Shown piece after piece: positions 1-9,197 of a DNA stretch of 12,222 nt. Within the stretch, counting starts at the first letter, position 1. Every line of letters starts with the position of its first letter. The stretch covers positions 1-12,222 of the forward strand of contig JADGJH010000408.1 in NCBI GenBank assembly GCA_027596945.1, read 5' to 3'. The notes beneath the pieces were generated by a model. It worked only from the letters and a program-made list of their open reading frames with translations, was not told the DNA's origin and ran no database searches. The DNA is from Physocladia obscura. Its lineage: Eukaryota; Chytridiomycota; Chytridiomycetes; Chytridiales; Chytriomycetaceae. The translations under genes and the position numbers were made by a program.

Positions 1-401
1 GTTGTACCTTGAGCATTTCTGAAGTTATCAATGGAAGTACCATATTGACACCATCAAAAACGACTTCATTACGAGTTTCATCTGCCAATCGTGGATTGTT
101 AATTTCCAACACATTTTTTCTCCAACAAACAAACCTTTGCCTTCAACCAAAATCAAATTTGACAAAGTTTCAAGTACAACTGTTAAATCTTCAAACCGTT
201 CTTCTTCATTGTGAAATGAAAAGTTCGTCTTAACACCTGCAATTTCAAGTCAAATCTTGCATTTGCATTACAAAATAGGGAGAACGGCACACACCAATAT
301 GACTGTTTGCATAATTCCTCAACACAGATGTATACGACGTATAAAATGCTTTGCAGTGATCCAATTGAGCTTCATGTAGAGACTATTCCATAATAAAATT
401 A

Positions 402-437
<36 letters not shown>

Positions 438-3400
438 GCAAGCACCATCATTTTCGCAATCTCCCCAAATACTCTCAAAACATAGAGATTCACTTCCGAG
501 ATATTTTTGTACACTTGAAAAATGCGTGCAAATGCATCGAAATAGTGGTAAATATTTGCAAGAATCGTTCCAGCGGTATTATAATCTGCTGCAAGGCAAA
601 GCCCTTCGTACATCTGATTTTATTATAATTAATGGTTTTTTTTTCTTGTTTTTCTTCTGCAAAATTCACCTCCAACGTGTTGATGACATCATTTTTGATT
701 TCTTGGCTCTGAAAATTTCGTGAAAAATCTCGTCGGTGCAAGATTCCAAAGAGTCGATTCTATCAGGGGAAAAAAAATTATGAAACAAATTTTTTTTTTT
801 TTTAAATGAACCTTAAGCATATTTGTCAATTCCATAAAGTACCCTGTCTCGATTTCAACGTTTGATCCCTGCGTTGAAACTGTTGCAAGAACACGAATCA
901 TTGGTGAATGTGTGCTGGTTGGCATATCTTTAATATTCTCTACAAAAAAACGCACAAGCTCTTGAAACTTTGTAGATGCAAGCATTCGTTCACGTAAAGC
1001 CCCGCGAATCGCAAAACTTTGAAGAAGCGATATGATGGCCGAAATTATAGACACTTCCGAATTCCAGAGAATGAAATTTTGACAAGAAGAAAGAATTATA
1101 AAGTCAAAGAGCTGGGTTCCGCTTCCAGCCTCACTGTATGAATGAGCGAGCCAGTTGCTGAAAACATAAATGATTATTCCTTAATTTATTATTATCAATA
1201 TTATTTTACAAACCTAATTTTGGAATAGTTTGAAGTGTTCAAGAAAAGATATGTCGCGGACCATCTTTTCAAAAATAAAAATATAGTCTCCAATACAAGC
1301 GGACTGCATAATTCTAAAGCCGGTGATGCAGCTTGAATATTTGAAAATAAGCTCAAAATTCTAAAAATTGAGTTTGAAATAGGAATAACCACATCATTTT
1401 CGATGCTATTTTCTTGCATCTACAATACGAATCAGATAAAATTTTGAAACTAGAGCATAAGATGTTCTCACGGATGCTTCCAAGAGCGATTCAGGAATCA
1501 TTGGAACTTCGCCATCACCAGAATCCGCCAAAATATGCTCCGATATAAGAATAAGCCAATGTATTCTTTCAAGCAAAATGCTTCGTGTCGTTTCTGATTT
1601 CAGCATTTGGTACTTGAATACCAAAAAAAAAAACTCTCTTGAAAAAGCATAAACAAACCATCCACAGAAGAACCACGATTTCCAAATAAACTTTCCAGTT
1701 TTTCTGCGCATTCTTCAATATAGCCCCGTAAGAGTCCGCAGCAGCTTTTTGGATCCCAACGCGCAATCAAATTCAAGCAATCAAGCTGATCCCCATAATT
1801 AAGATCATCTTCGCCTCCGCCCATGGCATTTTCATCATCATTATTTGAGACAACTTGCTGTGCTGCCAAAACAAGTCGCATATCAAGGTATGCACTGAAA
1901 ATCGGGAGTGCCAGAGACTGCAAAAAACTTCGCAAGGCTGTCGTGAAAGGCGGTGATGAGGATTGCAAAAGAGCATTTGCTTGGTCCACTATTCAAAATA
2001 TTATATACAATAATAAATATTAATAATAATCAGTTTGTGTGACTGCGTGTGTGCGTGTATGTGTTTGTTTATGTGTTTTTCAAGGGAATTTTTTTTGGTA
2101 TTCACGTACCAAATGATGCCCACATTTCCAGAATTATATTTGTCGCAAGCATAGCCGGACACTCTTCTCCATCACCAAAATTACTTCCTACAGCCTTTTT
2201 CACACAAGTGATTGTGAAAATTGTGAAATTCGCAATAGTGCTCATAAATTTAAAAAAGTCAGGAATCTGACTTATGCAAGATCCAGATACACTATGCGTT
2301 GATAGAGTGCGCTTTATAATATCTGCGATTACAATTAATTCATCGCCGGATCCATCGTTCATAGTATTTGTTTGTGTCGGTGTTGTTGTCGCGAGAAAAC
2401 TGGAAGGTAATTTTCGGTTCAAAAACAATAACCGAAAGATAGAAACTATGATTTAAAATTTTGAACAAGCAAATTTACTTTGACATAAGCCCATCTAATC
2501 TCTTCACGAAATATTCGCAAAATTCCGTTTCGATCGTAGAATTTGGGAAGACCGGACCGTTTATCGAAGCTAAATAACTAATAAGTTTTTCTGAGTTTGC
2601 GAAGTCATCGCCTGATAGCAGTGAATGAATGTTAAAAATAGTGTCGATAATTTCGGGTCTTATTAGCGTTGTGGTCCACGATGCAGGAAATTTGCCACTT
2701 GAATGACTTTCAGCATCTTCTATTGAGCCTAATTTTTCGAATGAGCCGGCCAATAAATTACTGACTGCGAGTGGTTAAAAAATTTGAAAATTAAAGATAT
2801 ATAAACGAGTAGATTTGTCTTAGCATACGAACGTGAAACAAATTCCCATTTTAAAATTCTGATAGCAATCGATATACATCTTTTGGCACATCCTAGTTCA
2901 GCTTTGTTGTTTAATATTTCTGGATTCGTCACGTATTCATGAAGAGATTCTATTGCCATATGAAACAGTCGCAAAAGTTCAGATTCCTAAATTCATTGTA
3001 AATATTAATTTAGGGTCACAATACAAAATCAAACCTCAAAAAATTGACGGCAGGTTGCATGAAAATCCCAAGGCAACTCGAGCGCTATTGCTTCTGAAGA
3101 AAATTCTCCAAGCATTTGATCCAAAACGTTTAAGGCGACGTGTTTCTGCAAATTTTTAAATTAGACATGGAATAGTGTATTATTCAAATCCCACGTTCAG
3201 CAAGTCTCCACTTCTCCGCAATGCTTCCAGTTCAGAAAAATAACGTTGACGATCAGCAATGGTTGATTCCTCAAGCCAAGATCTTTTGATGATTATCACA
3301 ATAGTGTGACATGTCTTTTTAATCTGCTGTTGGTTACTTGAGTCAAAACTCAATCTATCATTCGTGTTGATTGATAAGCCCAGTGCTTGATCAGATTTAA

Positions 3401-3902
3401 TTTGCAAGAGCTGTTGCTTACTCTCCCAACTTGTGGCATTGACGTAGCAAGAAATTCATCAGATAGTCGCGTAGTTGAACGAGTTTTTCAGGTAATATGG
3501 ATGAAAAATGGCGAATTACAAAAATCTTAATGACGTTGGCAATGTGAAATTGGATGCTCGGATTGGATGTGTTGTCTATGGTTTTTGGTGTTTTATTTTG
3601 TTTTTTGTGAGGGGTAACCTGAAGATGTAGCGATAGACAGAAATACCAAGAATATACGAGCATATCTCGATGGCGTTTGGATCGTTGGCAAGAGCAGAGA
3701 GTATGGCAGTGGCATGCTTGACGCTGTCGCTCGGTGCCTGCATGTAATTGCAGCGCAACAAAATACGGTACACGAGAAGAAAGGCCGACAAAATAGTTTG
3801 TTAGCTCGTAAGTTGAACCTTTATGCGTATTGCTTAATGCTTGAGACTCACTGCGGGGTTTGCCAGCGCTGAAACTGCCACGAATGTTTCTTGTTGGTTC
3901 AT
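1..3902 (-). CDS. XPO4: Exportin-4 (importin-beta family nuclear export receptor), 3' end missing
   Basis: Exportin-4 is a HEAT-repeat karyopherin that carries cargo such as eIF5A and Smad3 out of the nucleus with RanGTP (family knowledge). Seventeen exons fit in phase on the minus strand: 3902-3852, 3737-3647, 3575-3422, 3336-3195, 3145-3035, 2986-2833, 2764-2479, 2399-2110, 1988-1666, 1612-1472, 1419-1214, 1157-812, 759-670, 613-446, 382-295, 236-135, 81-8. They encode 939 residues against about 1150 in animals, so roughly 200 C-terminal residues lie beyond the left edge; a donor GTACAAC begins at 7. Diagnostic stretches recalled from animal XPO4 are ERIHWLILISEHILAD (exon 10), FLKRWSATYLFLN (exon 11), IIIKRSWLEES (exon 4) and FDGVNMVLPLI (exon 17). 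The start is the first ATG (3902), since the upstream open frame has only non-ATG codons. The exon 9/10 junction is the least certain because of a run of 11 T. Confidence 0.9.
405..434. repeat. (GA)15 microsatellite in XPO4 intron 14
   Basis: Fifteen perfect GA units on the plus strand, so (CT)n in the XPO4 transcript. The tract lies in the 63-nt intron 383-445, about 11 nt after the 5' splice site, and fills about half of the intron. Length variation here would change intron length but not the protein. Confidence 0.95.
1601..1659 (-). repeat. Inverted repeat arm B (XPO4 intron 9 / exon 10 junction)
   Basis: Read on the minus strand, this arm runs TTTGTTTATG, CTTTTTCAAGAGAG, 11 T, then GGTATTCAAGTACCAAATG. 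It closely matches the plus strand at 2062-2118. By eye about 85% of positions agree, apart from the T-run length and one 1-base gap. The arm covers most of intron 9 and the first codons of exon 10. It contains the small palindrome GGTA-TTCAAG-TACC, which holds the 3' splice site. Confidence 0.75.
2034..2073. repeat. GT-rich low-complexity tract in XPO4 intron 8
   Basis: An imperfect GT/GTAT-rich tract on the plus strand, so CA-rich in the transcript, inside the 121-nt intron 1989-2109. It merges into inverted repeat arm A. There is no clean unit array. Confidence 0.6.
2062..2118 (+). repeat. Inverted repeat arm A (XPO4 intron 8 / exon 8 junction)
   Basis: Plus-strand partner of the arm at 1601-1659: TTTGTTTATG, TGTTTTTCAAGGGAA, 8 T, then GGTATTCACGTACCAAATG. 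It holds the 5' half of XPO4 intron 8, its GTACGT donor (2109 downward) and the end of exon 8. In the XPO4 transcript the two arms are complementary and enclose exon 9. Confidence 0.75.
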
Positions 3903-3945
3903 TGTTATTGCAAAAGTTTGCGAAAAAAACAACACCGAAGAGTTT
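3903..3945. promoter_or_regulatory. Shared 5' region of XPO4 and the Siw14-like gene
   Basis: Only 43 bp separate the ATG of XPO4 (3902, minus) from the first ATG of the phosphatase gene (3946, plus). The core promoter must serve both genes, or at least one transcript must start inside the other gene and overlap it. I see no clear TATA box. Transcription start sites cannot be placed from sequence alone. Confidence 0.6.
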
Positions 3946-4957
<1,012 letters not shown>

Positions 4958-5149
4958 ATAAACTATTTTGCCGCCTTTTTCAAGGGTACAATTTTTTTTT
5001 TTTTGTTTTCGATTTATTTTGTTGTCGAATAAATGTTTAGGTTACTGGTAAATCACATAGTTGTCGACTGAAATAAAAAAGTTAGTGACTATTTTAAAAA
5101 ACTCTAAACAGGCCATTTTTATTTTCTTTTTTTCAACTGACATTTGACA
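4958..5149. other. Intergenic region upstream of ADE2
   Basis: The 192 bp between the phosphatase stop and the ADE2 start are AT-rich, with a 13-T run at 4992-5004 and another T-rich stretch before the ADE2 ATG. They should hold the 3' end of the first gene and the ADE2 promoter. TTTTTCAAGGG at 4976-4986 repeats a piece of the XPO4 inverted repeat. I see no yeast-type Bas1 site (TGACTC). Confidence 0.5.
5028..5033 (+). terminator. Candidate poly(A) signal of the Siw14-like gene
   Basis: AATAAA lies 71 bp after the stop codon, just downstream of T-rich sequence. Two further AATAAA copies overlap or abut the stop codon (4953-4958 and 4957-4962) but are very close to the coding end. Fungal poly(A) signals are loose, so this is only a candidate. 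Confidence 0.35.
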
Positions 5150-7307
5150 ATGGACAATCGAACGGTTGGAATTCTTGGGGGCGGACAGTTGGGCAGGCAA
5201 GTGCTGCTGCATTCTGCATTACAATACCGTGAAAACCAAAGCGGTAGCGGCAGTGGAAACAGACGTGATTAGCAAACTGTGAATAACGTTAAATAACAAA
5301 TGGCAATCGTCGATCGGTTATGGAACTACACCAAACGGACGAATCGCAAACAATTCAATTCAATTCCGTGTAATTAGAATGCTTGTTGAGGCTGCAAATC
5401 GCCTCAATATCAAAACGCTTGTACTTGACTCTGCCGCAAATCCAGCATCGCAAGTGTCTGGCCACCACACAAAAGACGACCATATTATCGGTTCGTTCCA
5501 AGACCCAGTCCTAATTGCGGAACTGGCTAAAAAATGCAATGTTTTGACTGTGGAGGTGCTGAATTACTTTATGACCAAATCGACCTTGTTGATTTTCCTC
5601 AATGTTTTTTCAGATTGAACATGTTGACACCAAAGGTCTTGACGCAGCCCTGGAACAGAATCTTGTCGACCAAATTCATCCAACTCCACAGACTATCAGA
5701 ACTATTCAAGACAAATATGCTCAAAAACTACATCTCATAAAGCACAATATTCCTGTTGCTGACTCGAAAGATGTCTCGTCTGCTGCTGATATTGATCGCG
5801 CCGTCTCGGAATTTGGTGTGGGCTACCCAGTTATGCTTAAATCAAAGACGCTTGCATATGATGGTTTCTTTGTTTGTTATTTGCTATTTGTTATTTTTTA
5901 TTCAATAAAACAGGCCGTGGAAACCGTGTTATCAAATCTGCTTCGGAAATCGCACAGGCAATTACAGATCTTGGAGGTGGTCCAGAAAACAAAGGCCCTG
6001 AGTTATATGTTGAAAAATGGATTCCATTTTCGCGTGAACTCGCTGTAATGGTTGCGCGATCGGTATCTGGAAATGTAGTTTCCTATCCATGTGTTGAAAC
6101 TGTTCAAAAAGACAATGTTTGTCATATTGTTGTTGCGCCAGCTCAAATTGATGGCTTGGTTAGAGAGAAAGCACGGCGGGTCGCAGAAAACGCTGTTACG
6201 AGCTTTGATGGCGCTGGAATATTTGGAGTCGAAATGTTTTTACTCCTGGACGGTACCATTTACGTTCTTCATTTAATATTTTTCGTTTATAACTTTTTTG
6301 TTCCTATCTCTGTTTCTAATTTTTTTCTTCTGTGTTTTCAGACACTATCATTCTCAATGAAATTGCTCCACGTCCACACAATAGCGGCCATTACACTATT
6401 GAAGCTTGCCACACATCTCAATACGAAAACCATTTGCGTGCTATTCTCGATATGCCACTTGGAAACCCAGAAATGAAGGTTGCGGCCTCTGTAATGATCA
6501 ACCTCCTCGGCTCCGGAAGCACACTCGAGGACATGGAATCCAGTGTTCTTGGGCCTTCGCGTGCCGCATTCTCTGTTCCGGGCGCATCAATACATTTATA
6601 CGGAAAGGAGTCTTGCCGGAAGGGCCGTAAAATGGGGCACATCACACTCACTGCCAACAGCATGCCTGAAGCTGCTGCAGGCACACGTACGATTCTTGAA
6701 TATAATGGTCTAATTGATACGGCTACAGTGTCTGCGCTTACTCCTGCCCCTGTGGTTGGAATTATTATGGGTAGTGACTCTGATTTGCCGACGTTGAAGG
6801 CTGCAGCGAACATTCTTCAAGAATTTGGTGTACCATTTGAATTGACAATTGTGAGTGCCCATCGTACTCCGAAACGAATGGTTCAGTATGCCGAGACTGC
6901 AGCTGCCAGAGGGTTAAAGGTTATTATTGCGGCTGCTGGAGGAGCTGCTCATTTGCCAGGAATGGTGGCTGCGTTGACAGCATTACCTGTAATTGGTGTT
7001 CCTGTTGCTTTGAAGCAACTGGATGGGGTGGATTCTTTGTATTCGATTTGCCAAATGCCGGTTGGTTTTTTTTTTTCTTTTCTTTCAGTTTAAATTGAAT
7101 ATTTTTCTACGTTTTCTTCAGAGAGGAGTTCCAGTTGCAACTGTTGCTATCAATAACTCTACAAATGCAGCATTATTGGCAATTAGAATTTTAGGAAGCA
7201 CTGTTCCGCAATATTTGGAAAAAATTGAAATATATGCAAAAAATAGTGAGGCAGAGGTCTTGGGAAAGGTTAAAACTCTGGAATCGATTGGTTGGAAAGA
7301 TTATTAA
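5150..7307 (+). CDS. ADE2: Phosphoribosylaminoimidazole carboxylase (PurK-PurE fusion)
   Basis: Ade2 turns AIR into CAIR in de novo purine synthesis, in the cytosol. Exons are 5150-5196, 5378-5555, 5614-5863, 5914-6252, 6342-7060 and 7122-7307, giving 572 aa (571 in S. cerevisiae). Residues 1 to about 400 are the ATP-grasp PurK-like part: [12 protein letters not shown] at the N-terminus, [35 protein letters not shown] and [14 protein letters not shown]. From about 409 on is class I PurE, with [11 protein letters not shown] (411-421), SAHRTP (443-448), [10 protein letters not shown] and [19 protein letters not shown]. Every junction is fixed by family conservation. Intron 1 uses a GC donor; the other four are GT-AG (50-89 nt). 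All key motifs are intact, so the gene should be functional. Confidence 0.97.
5197..5377 (+). other. ADE2: GC-AG intron 1 of ADE2
   Basis: The first exon ends GGGCAG and the intron opens GCAAGT. It closes ATTAG at 5377. Joining 5196 to 5378 restores [14 protein letters not shown], the conserved family sequence, in exact phase. At 181 nt it is the longest intron in the window. Apart from the GC, the donor matches consensus well, as GC donors usually do. Confidence 0.88.
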
Positions 7308-7779
7308 ATTAAAAATTGATGTTCTCTGTTTTTCGCTTCAAATAAATGTGTTGACAAACTTCCAGAAAATACTATTTTTCCAGGTATACTATCGTAATGT
7401 AATCCACGTGTTGTACACAGAGGATGTCACTGGAAGAATCAACAGTCTTATCAATTTGAGGAAATTTTACTGCAGATGCAAAATTCTTACTTTCCACAGT
7501 ATCTGTTTTTTGCTTTCTCCGGTTGCCATTGCATCCTATTTAAACTTCTGATAAGCGTATTCGAAAAACTTATGAACGCGCGTTTGCGGTACGATTCGAG
7601 GATTGCCATTTAAGCTTAAAGAATAATCGTAACGTTTTAATATTGCATTTGCCTCAAATTTTTTTAAATAATTTTAGGTAGGTGATAAGTCGCAAAACTT
7701 TAAAACAGATAATGAATTAATGCAAAATTTGTATTTTAGTAACCCTTTTTTTTAGATTCCACTGAGGTTCTTGTTGTGA
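7308..7779. other. Non-coding gap between convergent ADE2 and RING genes
   Basis: The 472 bp carry the 3' ends of two convergent genes. A 7225-7551 open frame on the plus strand overlaps the ADE2 end out of frame, lacks any recognisable motif and is probably chance. I see no tRNA cloverleaf, repeat or conserved RNA. T and A runs are common near 7660-7755. Confidence 0.5.
7341..7346 (+). terminator. Candidate poly(A) signal of ADE2
   Basis: AATAAA followed by a GT-rich step lies 34 bp after the ADE2 stop codon, a usual place for a fungal 3' end signal. Confidence 0.45.
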
Positions 7780-9116
7780 TTAATTTCTTCTGCGTCTTTG
7801 TCTTCCCACAATGTGACGGCAGTGTGGGCACTCTGTATGTTCTTCAAGCCACACTCTCAAACATCTCTCATGATAGCAATGCCCACATGGAAGTCTCTTT
7901 ATACTGTCTCCAATGGACCATGTTTCCAAGCAAATAACGCATTCTGGATCGCGTAGGACTTGTGCCATTGTAGTAACCGAATAGTTAATTGTTGTAAGGC
8001 GACGTATTCGATGAGGGCTGACTCCGTGATAAGATGGCAAGTCGGAAAAGACAATCAGGCATGGCTATAAGTATTATTGTCTGATTTTAACTAAAATATG
8101 ATGAGTCTGATAAACTTACCATAAAGCAGAGGGGTGCGGAAATACAACACAAAAAAACGCATTGGGCAAGAGCGAGGTTGAATGTGTATGTATATGTTGG
8201 TGTTGGTGATTTCGTCTAACCGAAATTATTAATTAACGATAAAAGGATGTATACTGAACTTACACACACAGGGTTTGCATATTGAATCACAGCGATTGCG
8301 GAGGGAACCATCACAACTTGTGCCAAAGAAAACACTGCTGATGCACCTAGTGCTATATTCGAAGCCACAAGTCTATTACATATTGAAGTTTCAGCGCAGA
8401 CACACACAGACATACATGTATATACAATATTTATATGTTGCCACCTACTTGCTGTGAACTGACCAAGTCATACGTAATCCGGATCCAAGTGGTGGAGTTG
8501 GTAGTGTACTCATCAAAATTATTGATATAAGCAATTGTGCTGCCATCACACCCGTACTTCCGATTGCAAATAAGTGCACGGTCGTGTCGCAAGGAATTGC
8601 ATCGGCTGCAATTCCGTAAGCATTGAAGCCAATCATAGTACTTAAAGCAAGAATTTGAATAGCAAGCCAAATCCTGTTGATTAAGGTTGATCAAAGGAAA
8701 TCGAATAAATACCAATTTAAAAAATTGACAAACCTCCAAACCAAAATACCATATGAAATTTCACTACCAGTTTCATTTTCGACTGTATATATTTGGGAAT
8801 ATTCTGCCATAGATTCATTCGTACTGTTCTGTGGAACAATTGTGTTCTCATCTTTGACTTGATTACTTTCCAGATCCTCAGATGTTGATAAAAATTCCAG
8901 TCCAGTTTCATTAGATTTTCTCATATTGGGAGTTTTGACTGGAGGTAACGGGGATAACTCGCTGAAAGTGGCTTCTGACATGTTCTGAAAAATTTGAGCA
9001 CCCAATGTATTATTATCGCGTTCAAAATTAGTGATATCTTCTACGGCTGAAGATAATTCGTGAGTATAAGTGTGTGGTGAAAGATTCGAAGGAACTAGAA
9101 ACTGTGCACCCTCCAT
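7780..9116 (-). CDS. Four-TM RING-H2 protein, putative membrane E3 ubiquitin ligase
   Basis: Exons 9116-8734, 8673-8449, 8372-8264, 8215-8120 and 8064-7780 join in phase to give 365 aa. Residues 1-120 are polar and Ser/Thr/Glu-rich, without a signal peptide. Hydrophobic segments follow at about 122-151, 160-182, 204-232 and 251-277. The C-terminal RING is complete: C313, C316, C331, H333, H336, C339, C350, C353 (C3H2C3, RING-H2), ending in an RRRR tail. RING-H2 domains recruit E2 enzymes, so this is probably an E3 ligase with its RING on the cytosolic face; the membrane and substrates are unknown. The layout recalls plant RIE1-like and uncharacterised fungal TM-RING proteins, but I cannot name an orthologue. 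Introns are 60, 76, 48 and 55 nt. Exon 4 is the least supported, since the intron before it has only one usable acceptor. Confidence 0.85.
8373..8448 (-). other. Intron 2 of the RING gene with CA-rich tract
   Basis: This 76-nt intron has a GTAGGT donor at 8448 and a TAATAG acceptor at 8373. Its plus-strand interior (about 8395-8435) is an imperfect CA/TA-rich tract, so TG-rich in the transcript. Joining the flanks gives SVHS-K-LVASN in phase. Confidence 0.7.
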
Positions 9117-9197
9117 GCTTTTTTGCTTTGTTTGTTGTTTTTTGAGTGACAAACTTGTGATTGTCTGATTATTGTGAGATTTTGCAGAAATTTTTTG
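9117..9197. promoter_or_regulatory. Shared 5' region of the RING and lectin-like genes
   Basis: The divergent starts at 9116 (minus) and 9198 (plus) are 81 bp apart. The sequence is T-rich on the plus strand, with TTTTGCAG (9180-9187) shortly before the lectin ATG, which could be a 3' splice site for a 5'-UTR intron. No clear TATA box is visible. Confidence 0.5.

Noticed and set aside
80..140. Apparent frameshift in XPO4 near a 6-A run (plus-strand T run at 114-119)
   Set aside because: A 53-nt intron, 134-82, with a GTTTGT donor and GGCAG acceptor joins the two frames in exact phase and restores the conserved sequence, so no indel is needed.
5060..5110. Bas1/Pho2-like TGACT site upstream of ADE2
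   Set aside because: The sequence reads GTGACTATT, not TGACTC, and a single 5-mer is expected by chance.
6418..6813. 131-aa open frame on the minus strand inside ADE2
   Set aside because: It is fully antisense to the conserved ADE2 exon 5 and has no motif of its own.
7225..7551. 108-aa open frame at the ADE2 3' end
   Set aside because: It overlaps ADE2 exon 6 out of frame, shows no domain and has skewed composition typical of AT-rich non-coding DNA.
7570..7625. tRNA-like TTCGA motif
   Set aside because: The flanking bases do not form a T-arm stem and no acceptor or anticodon arms can be drawn.
8120..8215. Suspected homopolymer frameshift in exon 4 of the RING gene
   Set aside because: On recount the run is 7 A on the plus strand, exon 4 is 96 nt, and the frame runs through without a break.
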